A stretch of DNA of 64,000 bases from Saturnia japonica (lineage: Eukaryota; Arthropoda; Insecta; Lepidoptera; Saturniidae), in the NCBI GenBank assembly GCA_033032175.1, contig CM065321.1, positions 766,501 to 830,500 of the forward strand, written 5' to 3'. The position numbers and the translations under genes were made by a program. This document shows, one piece after another, positions 35,001 through 47,100 of the stretch; position 1 is the first letter of the stretch; the number at the start of each line of letters is the position of its first letter. Under the pieces are notes generated by a model, which did not search any database, had not been told where the DNA came from, and was given only the letters and a program-made list of their open reading frames with translations.

Positions 35001-38000
35001 CGAAACTTTGGGATCTGATTATGAACATCACATAATCATGGGTGACTTCAATACAAATCTTTTTGCACAGCGTGATTCGCGTACTGTTAAGCTTATGCGT
35101 GCCATTGAATCTTCCAGCTTTCATATTTTACCCCTCCAAGCTACTCACCACAATATAACTGGAGATGACACTAGGCTCGACATAATTCTTATTTCTAATC
35201 TGTCACTTGTTTTCTCTCATGGTCAAGCACCCTGCACCAGGTTTCTCCCAACATGACCTTATTTTCGTTTCTTATATTCTTAAACCTCCGAAAAAAGAAC
35301 CAAAAATATTGCTCATACGTTGCTTTGCACAAATGAATGTGGACGAGCTTGCAGATGTTTTAGAAATAAATTGGGAACCTTTGATAAATGCTAACAATAT
35401 TGATGATAAAGTTTGTATTTTTAACAATTTTATCACAAACTTATACGATATTCATGCGCCCATAAAACACCCTGGATAACAAATGAGATTCGAATGGCGA
35501 TGAGACGTAGAGACTGTGCTTTTCGTTAATTTAAAAGAAACCGTGTCGAGATGAACTGGAACTTATTTAAGTCCACTAGAAACTGATGTAACCAGACCAT
35601 ACGCAATGTCAAACGTCAGTATATCCTTAATAATATCTCTGTTTGTTCTTCCTCGGCTGATATGTGGAAGTTCCTTGGGACTCTTGGCTTTGGAAAATCT
35701 CAACATCTAGATCTACCTAATACAATAAAGTTAGATGATATCAATAACCATTTCACAACCTCCGATAAACTGAGTGATCAAACTAAAAGTAAGACAACTC
35801 AATACATAGCTGCATTGCCTCGTATGGACATGGTCCCATTCAAGTTTTCCACGGTTACATGTGATCAGATTAAAAAGTCCGTTCTTTCAATTAAATCTAA
35901 TGCTACGGGCTGTGACAATTTGAGTAGACAAATGATTAATACTATTCTTGACCAGATTCTTCCTATTATATCTCATCTTATAAACTTTTCTCTATCCTTT
36001 GGACAGTTTCCATCCATATGGAGTAAAGCTTATGTCCGTCCGCTCCCTAAAACTGCAAATCCTTCTCTTCCCAGTCACTTTCGACCTATATCTATACTTC
36101 CATTTCTTTCTAAAGTACTCGAAGCATGTGTGCACAATCAACTATCATCCTTTGTACATTGTAACAATATCTTGAGTCCACTACAATCTGGTTTCAGGCC
36201 AGGTCACAGTACAGTTACAGCTTTGCTTAAAGTGACTGGTGATTTGAGAAATGGAGAGGAGAATAAAATGATTACTTTGCTGGTTCGAGTAGATTTTTCC
36301 AATGCCTTTAATACTGCTAGTCACGACATTCTCCTGGCTATTCTCTCTCATTATAATATCTCATTAGAGGCACTGGCATGGTTCGCTTCATATCTAAAGG
36401 GACGACAGCAATCGGTTCGTATAGATGGGGCTACGTCTAATTGACGTGAGCTTGGTGCTGGCGTCCTTCAGGGTGGTATACTTTCACCTCTTCTTTTTTC
36501 CCTCTTTATTATCCTTTTAACTCATGAACTGCGATGTACGTATCATTTGTATGCTGATGACCTGCAATTATACACACAGGCCGCAGTAGATTCTCTATCA
36601 GATGCAATTTATATTATTAACCGGGATCTAAATGCCTTAAGGGATTGGTCTGAGAGATTTGGCTTATCAGTTAATCCTGCCAAATGTCAAGCAATTGTAA
36701 TAGGGAGCTCTCGTATGATTACCAGAATAGACTTCAGCTTGCTGCCTCAGATTATTTTCAGTGATCTTGCCATACCATTTAGTACGGAAGTAAAGGACCT
36801 TGGTTTACACATTGATGCCAAATTGGATTGGAGATCTCATATTTCCAAGGTTAGTCAGAAAGTGATCGGTACTCTAAAGTCTTTTTATCGCCTGAAAAAT
36901 TTTCTCCCAGTTAAAACGAAAACCATGCTAGTGCAATCTATAATATTTCCTATAAAATTGACTATGGTGATGTGTGCTTTTACGATCTGAACGCTGACCT
37001 TCTTAACAAACTTGACAGATTACTCAACAATTGCATTCGATTTGTTTTTAATCTTCGTAAGTATGACCATGTATCGAGCCATCGTTCAGAGCTTAATTGG
37101 TTGCCCATACGCCAGCGTCGGAGTTTGCGGGCTCTGACAACTCTGTATTCTATTCTATTTTCTTCCAACACTCCCTCTTACTTAACTCCACATTTTCAGT
37201 TTTTATACTCTTCTCTAATCATGACCTTAACCTTCGCTCTTCTAATAATCTTATTCTTTGCTGTCCTGTCCATACTTCCGGTCTAGTACATTCGTCTTTC
37301 TATATCCAATCTATTCTCCTATGGAATGCGCTTCCCTATGAAATCAGGATATCATGTAATCGTTTCAGTTTTAAAGTCAAGGTACGTCGGCTTTACCAGT
37401 GTTATTTTGCAGAATTATCTGGTTAATGCTGTATTTAGTACTTAATGTTGACTAATTATATTTTTATTCATTGTATTGATATTTATGTATGATGTTGTTA
37501 TGTGTATGTATTGTATATGTGTAGTATATATGTATTATATATGTCTTATATACATATTATATTTTGGTGTTGATATTTTATTTATATATTGTGATATTAA
37601 ATAGGTTAAACATAATTTCATAAAACCCTTACCTTTTACACCTACCAACATTTATCTCTGCATCACCTAATGGTTGACTAGCAGAGAATGCCTCAGGCAT
37701 TAAGTCCGCCATTGCGTATTTAACGTATAATGTGTAAATAAATAAATATAAAAAATTTGGTAAAAATCAGTTAAGAATTTTGTAAATTTTACTTTGCGTT
37801 AATTAAACACTTACGGTATTTTGCTGTGGGGTTCACTTGCAGCTAAGTTTCCATATTTCAATTACAAACAAGGGCAATTCGAGCAATCTACAACTTAAAT
37901 CACTAAAGAACGAATCCTAGGAATTTCATATCTCCACAGTGTTCTCGCACTATATCCTTGATAATTTAATGTAGGTATGTACATTCATAAAAATCTGTGA

Positions 38001-40185
38001 AGCTAGATATTATCAAAGACCGGAACCACAATCCTACTAATAATATTATAAATGTGACAGTGTGTATGTTTAGATGTTTAGATGTTTGTTACTCAATCAT
38101 GCAAAAACGGCTAAACGAATTTGAATGAAATTTAGCAGACTGATAGTCTATGACCTGGAATAACACATAGGGTACTTTTTATCCCGGTAAAAACCCATCT
38201 ATGATTTTCTTTTGGTTTGTCGTGTTCCGAAATCTATCTGTATATATCCAATAATATACAGACGAAGTCGCGGGTACCAGCTAGTAAATTATGATACACT
38301 TAGAACTACACATAAATTACATTTAAATAAAAGTTGTTTAGGTAATAGTGTTAGGTTCTATAATAAAATCCCGAAGCACATTACTGATTTGCGTATTTAC
38401 CAGACCATGGACCATGGACCATGTCCAGTAGATTTAACTGTCAGAAGGATATTATAAGGTGGATCATTATGTGAATGATTGTGATATCTCGAAGTGACTC
38501 CCTATCTATGCATTCACTAAATTATTAATATGGATACTAGATAGCTATAAACTTTATTTGTATAATTGAAAAAATAAAATAAATAACAAATAAATTGTAA
38601 AAATGTGGTTGTGTTTTGATATTCGCAATTGCCATCTTAAGGCTTATTTGAACAAAGCAATTTTGTTTTTAAGGAAAGAATCGATTTCTATCAATTGTAG
38701 TTTTTAGCTTTATTTTTATTTACAATATAGCAAGAATATGTTACTAAAAACTATTACATTACTTTTACATTGTAATAGTTATTATAACTTTTAACCTAAC
38801 TTAACATATACTGTTATCTATACGGAAGCACAGATTACAAAATTTGTTTTTACAAACTACCCGTTTGTTTATTTAAGATATTAGAGTCAACAACTTATTA
38901 CTGTGTCAACGAAGACTTGTAGTTGTTTTGTTTACTTATAATCATCTTTTTGTATTCTATTTCCCGTTGTTAAAACCGAGCTCGTACGAAGCGCGTATGG
39001 GATAGTACAGTCGCATAACGCTTTTTCCTTAAGTGACGATGTCCACGAGTTAACCCTGTTCGTTCCAGTAAACATAATTTATTTTTAAAGTACCTTTTTA
39101 ATTTACTTGTACGTTATGTAGATATTTATTAACCACAAGTAAAACTGTCAGCTACAAGTACATAACACTGGGATGTAAATCAATAAAGTTATCTATTTTT
39201 CATAAATGATTTATGTCACTTTGTTTACAATGTGACGCAGTTTCGAATTTTCCAGTTCGGAAACTTTGTGGATATGTTTAACTACCGATCCGATTTTATT
39301 TTTATTTTTCACTAATATAAAGCTTCATTAAATACGAATGATATATGCTAGTTTTTATTCCTATAAAATTTTTCTAAGAAAATAAATTATATCTATACAT
39401 TTCATCAATAAAACTATTATAGTTTTTGAGTTCTTAGGGTCTGAAATGTAGCATTTTTATTATTTACTGACTGACTCCTTCATTAAGTATCTAGATTACT
39501 TCTAGGTGAATCCTTGAAATTCGGCATCAAGGTAGAATATCATTGCATATTACATAAAGAAAAAACTGCAAACAAAAATTTACAATAATTATTAATTTTA
39601 AACGAAATAATATTTATAATGAACATCAATTAAAACGGTGTTTCCGGCCGCTCGCCAATAGATGGTGTTGTGCATCTTCTTAAAAAGTGATGATATCCCG
39701 ACAAAAACTTAAATGTGAAAACTGGGCCAAGTTCAGCAGAAAATACGTTAGGTGTAATAGTTGTCACTGATAAAAGTGCTCAGATATAACTGGTACCAAG
39801 TTCCATAGCAGTTCCTTTAATTATAGCCCTAGAAATGTAAAGTCTTAAAACAATTTACAAAAACTTACATTTTTTTTAATATTAGATTTCTAGCTTGCCA
39901 GCTATCATCCTTTATTATCAAAATTTTAAAATATTTTTTTTATATTTAAATAATTCAATTAAACACAATGTTCACTGATTTCTAAACAATAAGGAGTCTA
40001 CTGAAGGAATACAGAAAAATACTTACAGGGTTTTCCCTCTGCAGGAACGTCAGGCTGCCCATGATGGGGTGCGGTGGTGCAAACGGCACGCCCCTCACAG
40101 ACCAGTACTTCTCGACACGCTTCCATCGTAACCACAGCCATAGCAATGTGCTAAAGACGGTTAAATAAATTAGAGCCAATATCAT
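29024..40185 (-). CDS. Cytochrome P450 gene B (CYP3 clan, CYP6-like), 9 exons
   Basis: Exons in transcription order: 40185-40027, 33072-32872, 32060-31908, 31511-31327, 31072-30915, 30745-30627, 30512-30407, 29904-29656, 29199-29024. All introns are GT-AG and the coding sum is 1506 nt, 501 residues plus TGA. The ATG at 40185 gives an anchor (MILALIYLTVFSTLLWLW) and a PFAPPHP hinge. An in-frame TTG at 40218 is not needed, and the 53-codon first exon then matches gene A exactly. Motifs: WSSIR, GGFDTS, ETLR 361-364, PERF, FGEGPRRCIG with haem-ligand Cys442. Exon sizes equal those of gene A except exon 5 (+3) and exon 9 (-3). Predicted microsomal monooxygenase, substrate unknown. Introns 2-8 are short; 6954-bp intron 1 holds a LINE and a Helitron. 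Confidence 0.93.
32061..32871. repeat. Gene B intron 2 with a GAAA microsatellite
   Basis: A (GAAA)n tract lies at about 32226-32255. The rest of the 811-bp intron is unassigned. Confidence 0.6.
33073..34485. other. Gene B intron 1, part before the LINE
   Basis: AT-rich. A 77-codon frame at 33334-33567 resembles nothing known and is probably chance. 34320-34485 may be the LINE 5' UTR (TAA-repeat-rich). Confidence 0.4.
34486..37760 (+). pseudogene. Jockey/CR1-like LINE, degraded ORF2
   Basis: Plus-strand pieces follow LINE order. 34486-35256 is an apurinic-like endonuclease (CHINAQSLPSH, ILISESWLKP, GGVAIYLRS, HIIMGDFNTN). 35662-36444 is the RT N-terminal half (RPISILPFLSKVLE, SPLQSGFRPGHSTVTALL, VDFSNAF). 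36547-36990 carries YADDLQLY with the catalytic Asp pair and the thumb. 36972-37426 holds the C-terminal region in two frames. Breaks: shift near 35250, stops near 35479 and 35590, TGA at 36444, shift near 36540 and more. The 3' UTR has gcattaagtccgcc and ends in TAAA-type units near 37750. It lies in gene B intron 1, antisense to the gene. Confidence 0.85.
37761..38031. other. Short intronic spacer
   Basis: AT-rich; no feature recognised between the LINE tail and the Helitron. Confidence 0.4.
38032..38284 (+). mobile_element. Helitron-like element, complete ends
   Basis: 253 bp. Starts A|TCCTACTAATAATATTATAA and ends gacgaagtcgcgggtaccagCTAG|T, the canonical 5'-TC and CTAG-3' termini with insertion between A and T. 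The middle holds ctcaatcatgcaaaaacggc and tactttttatcccgg. Its last 80 bp resemble the 108-bp minisatellite unit at 1493-2215. Confidence 0.8.
38285..38590 (+). pseudogene. LINE ORF2 3' end fragment
   Basis: Starts directly at the Helitron end. The frame reads YDTLRTTHKLHLNKS...SVRFYNKIPKHITDLRIYQ, the C-terminal pattern of jockey/CR1-type LINEs, followed by an A-rich tail (aaaataaaataaataac). Only the last 60 or so codons remain. Confidence 0.55.
38591..40026. other. Gene B intron 1, part near exon 1
   Basis: AT-rich with no supported feature. The donor for exon 1 (gtaagt on the minus strand) lies at 40021-40026. Confidence 0.45.
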
Positions 40186-40352
40186 CGTAAACCGTAACGA
40201 CGAGCGCGGGTTCGACAAATGACTTATATTCGTTGCTCATATCACTTTTATTACACTACACTCGATGCGTATATTTTACTGAGAAAGCTTTATCTGCATT
40301 ATGTTTATTTACGGAGTCCTCAAATTATCTTATCCCAGCGGAATTTAAGCCT
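40186..40352 (-). promoter_or_regulatory. Presumed promoter and 5' UTR of P450 gene B
   Basis: Only 167 bp lie between the gene B ATG and the hAT insertion. A TATAAG occurs on the minus strand at about 40226-40231, too close to the ATG to be certain. Assignment by position only. Confidence 0.35.
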
Positions 40353-40360
40353 CTTGGTAA

Positions 40361-41619
40361 GAGGGCCGTCTTTACATGAGGGTGCAAGCCAACCGCAATA
40401 ACTCTTAACTCTCTACTGGCCTACTACCATAACGACATTGACTAACACTTTGGACAATAATATAATATAATCTTACCAATCGTTTTAGTAAACTCGGCTT
40501 TTTAAAAAGTGTATCTTTTGCCATTTTAATGAAAGTTCATTGATGCCTCTGCTATGTAAATCTAAGGATTTACTTCTAAGGGACGTGAATCGATTAACTC
40601 TATAAAGGCGGTTTTCACCACCACATCGGATTTGAAAGTCCCCTGTAAAAAGTTATCCGAATTCTGAAAAAAATAAATGGAAATCAATTGTAACAAGGTC
40701 TGGTAAGTATGATAGGTGATGGAGGGTTTCCAGTCGTAGCTCCCGTAATTTTGAAATGGTCCGTTCTGCGGTGAATGAGGAGTGGACTAGAACAATTCAC
40801 AAAGTCTCGGTTGTTTATCAGCGAGCGTGTCCATCATCATTTACAATTCTTCACAGTACAACTCTGCAGTAAGGTTTGGCTGCCTCCTGTATCCGACCAA
40901 CCAGTACGGCAGATGTTTTCGATTATCATACACGATCTTATATATATCTCATAAGTGAGAGTAATAATCCGATTCAGAATCCCTTCGTTCATTTAATATC
41001 CGTGTTTCCTAATGTTTCGTCATGTTTACGTATGTATATTAAAGAAATTAATAAAAACTATTTACGGTCACAACCAAGGGTCCAAGACAAATTGACTAAC
41101 TTGGCCATTATAAGTATCTGTAGAATCAAAAGATAATTATAAAATGACATTACTTAAAATTATCGCAACACCTCGTTAACTGCCTCGTTAGCCTAGTGGT
41201 CGTAAGCGAGACTGCTATGAGCGAGGTCCTCGGTTCGAATCCCAGGTCGAGCAAAGTGTTATTGGGTTTTTCCTATGAAATTCTCAGTAGCAGCTCGGAG
41301 TTTGATTTCGTGCCCGATTAATGGCAATAGGTTCGCCCCATATTACATGGGACCTAAAAAAACATACTCGGCAAACTGTGGGTGTACATTAAGTACACCT
41401 CTGCCTAACACTTCAGGGAATACAGGCGTGATGGTATATTATATTATGTTATTCCAACTCCAAAGCCCGGAAGATTGACTTAGGTATATAATAATATTTG
41501 TATTTTAAAGATTAAATGAATAAAAAAAATACATTATGTTTTTTAGTTTACAAAGGGGGGGGGGGGCATCGCATGATAACTTTCACAACCCGGCACCGAA
41601 TATACTTAAGACGGCCCTG
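40361..41619. mobile_element. Non-autonomous hAT element upstream of gene B
   Basis: 8-bp direct repeat CTTGGTAA at 40353-40360 and 41620-41627, with inverted termini (S)AGGGCCGTCTTWA: gagggccgtcttta at the left, cagggccgtcttaa on the other strand at the right. CAGGG ends with an 8-bp duplication are the hAT signature. No transposase is visible; an 86-codon frame at 40876-41136 is unrecognised. A SINE (41176-41455) and an 11-G run near 41565 lie inside. Confidence 0.75.
41176..41455 (+). mobile_element. tRNA-derived SINE (family 1, copy 2), nested in hAT
   Basis: A box ttagcctagtggtcg, B box ggttcgaatccc, body attgggtttttcctatgaaa and tattacatgggacc, tail of ATGGTATATTATATTATG type. Same family as 3844-4108. 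Confidence 0.88.
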
Positions 41620-41627
41620 CTTGGTAA

Positions 41628-41860
41628 TGAAATTTGGCACATATAGATAGTCTATGTATGGACCTTGAATAACACATATGGTACTTTTTATCCCGGTAAA
41701 AGTAATAGTTTAACCAGTGTTATACTACAAATATAATAAATGGAAAGTTTCTATGTTTGTTACTCAATCACGCAAAAACAGCTGAACGAATTTAGATGAA
41801 ATTTAGCACACAGATAGTGATATCCAATATTATGCAGACGAAGTCGCGGGTACCAGCTAG
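41628..41860 (+). mobile_element. Helitron-like fragment(s)
   Basis: 41628-41710 matches the Helitron middle (gatagtctatg...tactttttatcccggta). A fresh head at about 41721 (tactacaaatataataaatgg) leads to a complete 3' end, gtaccagCTAG|T, at 41860. Two related copies are probably in tandem, the first cut by the hAT element. Confidence 0.6.
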
Positions 41861-41916
41861 TAAGTTCATAAAACTTAATCAGAATGTCACAGTGAACGGA
41901 CTAACAACGTGCGTTC

Positions 41917-42112
41917 TGTTATGAGCCTCTTTAGGATTAGGTTTTTAAAAAAAAAAAATTAATTGATTTCGCAGCCGTCTAGCTCAGTTAGAGGGTGGAT
42001 AGAGACTGACTGGGAAGGGACTGTCTAGCTAACTAAATACACTATTGGAATGCAGAGTAAGCAGGATAAAGTGAGGTGTATGCAATTTAGGGTGCAATTT
42101 AGGGATATAACA
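41917..42112 (-). repeat. G2 3' LTR
   Basis: 196 bp, TGTTAT...ATAACA termini. The inner flank reads ccccgggagg on the minus strand, a weak polypurine tract. Confidence 0.92.
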
Positions 42113-42196
42113 CCTCCCGGGGGTAGACTAAACTTCGGGGTCGAACCTTTGAAGTTTAGGAAAATACATATAGTATCAAGAACTAAATATTTATTC

Positions 42197-44064
42197 TTAC
42201 ACTGGGAGACGGGTGTCTTCCGTATTCAGTATACGTTTAATAGGTTTGAGAGGGATCTCAGGCTCAAGTTTTGAGTCTGAATGTGGATCGGGATTCATCT
42301 GTGGATTTACCGAAACTATTTTGAATAATTTGGGAAATGTAGAGGAGAGACGACTGCGTGTTTTAATGAATAAAATCATTTTAAAAATACAAAATATTAT
42401 AATTATACAACTAATTATCATTATTAATACTGTGTAATGGGCCTCGTATCTTATAATCTGATGTTCACTTAATAATTTTTCTGTCTCATCAGAAATCTTT
42501 TGCAATTTAATCTTTATTTCAGGGGTAAAAATATCGAGGTCTATATTCTGTAATTTAACAGGAGGCTGATTACTCATTTCTTCTTTAACCTTATCTATAT
42601 TACAGCATTGGTCCTTTGTTATATTAAAGTCCGAATGCGTGACCGTGACATTTACCATTACACTGTTGGATTTCGGTATTAACTTTGTGCTTTTACTATT
42701 AGCGATACAATTATTAGGTACATTTAGAATACCCGTGCCGATGATATTTGTTTCTATAACTTTCTGACCTGGACAGTCAATAAAGAGTTTATTATTTTGC
42801 GACTGTATAAAGATCCAATTGTTATTTGAGAGCGGTTTCCATAGGTCTATTTGACCATGAATAAAGTCTGTTTGGCACTGCACCGGTAAAACGTTTATTA
42901 CTTTCGACATCAATTCACTTTCACAGCTAGGGTTGGCACTTGTCGGGAATACGGTCATTACGTCACAAATATAATCGCGTGTGTTTATTGTTTTGCATTC
43001 GTTCAGTGATTCGAGGTTACAATATTCGGTTTTATCCTTGGTCATTGCGATGTACTTAAAACTAGGCGCTATAAAACTAAAAGACGTAGGGTTTACATCG
43101 TTATGCGGTGTGGGTAAAGCTATACTATGATACAGATTAAACTCCTTAGGGGAAACTAATGGTATTTTCAAGACAAAAATAATTCTATTGTTTATACTAT
43201 AGCACACAACATCGGATATATTTAATAAAGAATGAATATGGCTTATATCTAAACTTAAAGGTAACTTAAGATCTACAGGTAGGTATCGATAACTATTGAT
43301 AAGCTCCTCATATAGTTGCGTGGGTGGCAATACGGCTGGATGCAGGATGTTTTGACTACTGAACATTATGGCGTTGACGATGTTTTCCAATTGGAAAGAT
43401 AATGCAAGTAAGGCTGCTTCCACACTGTTCAAGATTGTATTAATATTTGTTTTTAATTCTAAATTATTAGATATATTTGTAAGGTTCCTTAACTTAATAG
43501 AGAGATTGTCAACAGCTTCATTAAGGCTGGCTTCATTAATTTTTATTTTGTACAATGTATTATTAAATTTCGATAAAGTGGAAGTTGTAACGAGAATATT
43601 ATCTTTAATTAGTGAACCCAGCAGTCTCAGTTGGTTATTCTGGATACTTTGTATGGCATTGTCATATTTAACGTCATCGTCCTCGTTTAAAGTACCAAAG
43701 ATGGTTTTGGATAGAGTGCCAATGCCTCCTCTCCTATCCAAGCGCGTTTGAACCTTTTATTTACTAAATGTGAAATGGATGAATATTCAGAAATTATGTC
43801 ATTATACCTAATTGTTAGAGGTTCCAATACATTAAGGCATTATAGATTGTTTGAAATTTCAATTTGGATTTTGTTACAGAAGAATCGTATTGTGCCTAAT
43901 ACTGAGTTAATATTTTCAATATGAGGTCCGATATAAGAGATATCAAATGGCGTGACTATATCTAGATAACTAATATGTAGCTTAAGGTTACCTATTGGGT
44001 CAAAATATATACCGTAACTCGAGTTAATTGGTCGGATATATTCGTGGTGACCTTGGACCATCAC
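42197..44064 (-). pseudogene. G2 env, frameshifted
   Basis: Two minus-strand frames. 44064-43840 is a short N-terminal piece. 43741-42197 (514 codons) opens at a basic RLDRR-G site that resembles the Env furin site plus fusion peptide (GGIGTLSKTIFGTL), continues with an amphipathic helical stretch, then cysteine-rich and Asn-glycosylation-rich regions, one membrane span at about residues 437-460 and a short tail. This is the fusion-protein type of insect errantiviruses, related to baculovirus F. About 100 bp between the pieces hold stops and shifts, and most of a surface subunit is missing, so the gene is dead. Confidence 0.75.
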
Positions 44065-44143
44065 ACTGTAAAGAAAGATACATTTTATTTACTAGATTAT
44101 AAGTAGGTACATACTACATTACCTTATGACTAAGTTTTTATGA

Positions 44144-47100
44144 TTAATTAATATCTACATGTTTCATCTCATCGTAATGGTGCTTTATGTGACGCCTGTT
44201 TATTAACAGTGATAATGTATGGTTGCCGTGTATTTTGACAACCTTATAAGGACCTTTCCACAGAGGTGATAAAGCTTTGCGCAACCTAAGGTGGTTTTTT
44301 AGAAGAACATAATCGCCTACTTTGTATTCAGAAGGCCGGGTATGAGAGTCATAGTAATTCTTTGAATTTATTTTGGACTTTTGTATGAATTCGATTGCTC
44401 TATCTCTCGTGTGTTTCATGCGATGTTGCAACATTTTAACATATTCAGGATATGTGGCGTTAGATGTTTCGTCATAAATTGAATCAGGTATATGAGGTTT
44501 ATGTCCGAATAACAACTCATATGGTGAGTAGTGCGTAACTGAATGTACTGCGGTATTGTATGCCAGCATAGAAGTGTATACATAACGAGGCCAGTTGTCT
44601 TGGTTCTCGTCGTTCACGTATGACTTAAGGTATTCTTTGAGAGTGGCGTGTGATCTTTCTAGCGCACCTTGCGTCTGAGGGTGGTATGGAGATGACCATA
44701 ATTGCTTGATTTTTAAGAATTCGCAAGTCTTTTTAAAGAGGTCAGCGGTAAAATTTGTACCTTGATCTGTAAGTATATGTTTCGGAATTCCGAATAAGGA
44801 TATGAGGTGGAGAAGGCATTCGCTTGTTTCTTCGGCAGTGTTACTGCGAAGAGGATACGCTAATGAGAATTTTGTCAAATCGTCTTGCATGGTTAAAATG
44901 AATTTATATTTGGCTGTACCCGATTCGGGTAAGGGGCCTACAATGTCAAGAGACAGTCTCTCAAATGGAGACGTCGATGTGGATGTTATAACCATCGGTG
45001 CTCTATTAATTTTACGCAGAGCTTTGTTGGTTTGGCACGATGGACATTTTTTTCACGTAGTTTTCTATATCGGAGCGCATGTTTTTCCAATAAAATCTTT
45101 CTCTTATACGGTTTAGCATTCTCGCGGAACCCAAGTGACCTGCGATAGGGATATCGTGGTTCTCCTTAAGGATTTTAGAAATTTCGCTTAATGAAGGATA
45201 TATTATGTTGTTATGATATATGTGGATTGTTATGTTAGTTCCGTCGAATAAGTAACCTAGTATGTTATAGATTTTTATGAAAGAATGCTTATCAAATGGG
45301 TTTCTGAAATCTGATGTACTTATTTCGTTCACTGTGGGGTAAGACATCAGTATCTGATCGCGTGCGTATTTTAGTGATCTAAATATATCTGGATAAGAGT
45401 GGTCATTAAAATGGTGCACCTTTGTATATAGGAAAAGGTAAGTTTTATTTTCAATTGTGAGAGGCGAGAAGGTATGTAGGGATCTTTCTAGTTTCATAAA
45501 ATCATCGCAATCAGGATTTGGACAGTTACTAAGCACTTCCTGGACATATGGCATGGATTCGTCCATGTCTATTGAAGTAGGTATTATTATTAAAGTTTGT
45601 GAACCTTTAAGTAAGTTTTCATTGTGTTCCACAATGCAAGTGTTATATTCTTTGGTTGGTAATTTTAGGAATTTATTGTAAGTTTCATCGGATTGAGGTG
45701 GGTTTTCTGGTATTGGACAAGGGGTTTCTGGTTCAGGGTAAGTCGATGCAGGTGAGGGTTCAGGTACTGGACACGGAGTTTCTGGATCAGAGTAAGTGGA
45801 TAAAGGTACGGTTTCAGGATTTTGCCAGCTGGTCGAAGGTTGCGGCTCTCTTTCGGGTAAGTTAAGAGGTTGGACTTCAGACAGAGGTTCTACGGGATCT
45901 GATAGAGGTAGCTCCAAGAGGTTACTCAAATCTTCCGGATTAATTTCATCAGAGTGAAATGATGGTGGGGATATAATTAGATCCATTAGATCTCTATCTA
46001 AGTTGTTACTGACTACATCATCATTTTGAGGATATATTGGGTTTACAGGGTATCGGGATAAAGCGTCGGCTGCTGAATTCATCTTTCCCTTTTGATATAC
46101 AATTTCATACTCGTATTCTTCGAGTTTTAGACGCCACCGTTGGAGTTTACTACTAGGATTCTTGTGATTGAATAGCCATTTTAACGGTCTGTGATCAGTG
46201 ACTATTTGAAATTTATGCCCGTACAGGTAAGGACGGAAGGTTTTACAGCCTTATAGGATGGCTAGTAGTTCTTTTTCGGTCGTGCTGTAGTTGCATTCAC
46301 TTTTATTAAGCGTGCGTGATGCGAAGGCCACATGCTGGTCTTTACCCAGTGTACCTTGCGAAAGTACGGCGCCTACAGCTTAATTTGAAGAATCGCATGT
46401 AAGGATAAAGGGCTTAGTGAAGTCGGGGTAGATAAGAAGTGGTGCAGATGTTAGTTTGTGTTTCAATGTATCAAATGCAAGTTGTTGTTGGTTCGCCCAA
46501 TCGAAAGGTGTGTCCTTTTTCAAGAGGTTAGTTAGAGCTTTCGCAGTTTTGGAGAAGTCCGGAATAAAACGGCGGTAATAGGAAACTAAGCCGAGAAACG
46601 ACTTTACGTCTTTTGGGGATTTTGGAATCGGAAACTCGGTAACTGCTTTAATTTTTTCTGGATTCGGATTCACGCCTTGTTCAGTGATTATATGCCCCAG
46701 ATAACAAACTTCACGACGTAGGAATTCGCACTTATCGGGTTGCAATTTTAGGTTATAGTCTCGGAGTCTTTGGAATATAGATGTTAAATTAACAATATGG
46801 GACCGAATATCATGAGAATAGCAGACTACGTCATCTAAATAAACAAAACATCGAAGCCCTTGGAGGCCGGATAATGCGGAATTCATTAGTCTTTGAAACG
46901 TGGAAGGGGCATTTTTGAGTCCGAATGGCATTCTCAAGAACTGAAAATGCCCTTCAGGGACATTGAAAGCTGTTTTTGCTTTGTCAGCTTCATTTAATTT
47001 AATCTGGTGGAATCCTGATGCCAAATCTAAAGTTGAAAAGTAGGTACTCTTACCTAGTTGGTCTAAGATCTCTGCAATTTGGGGAATTGGGTAAGTGTCA

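Noticed and set aside
40186..40218. Longer N-terminus for P450 gene B from 40218
   Set aside because: That codon is TTG; the ATG at 40185 gives an anchor at the right place and an exon equal in size to gene A exon 1.
40876..41136. Transposase fragment in the upstream hAT element
   Set aside because: The 86-codon frame shows no hAT motif and lies just before a nested SINE.
41560..41572. G-run as a regulatory G-quadruplex
   Set aside because: A single 11-G run has no partner G-tracts nearby; more likely a homopolymer in the hAT element.
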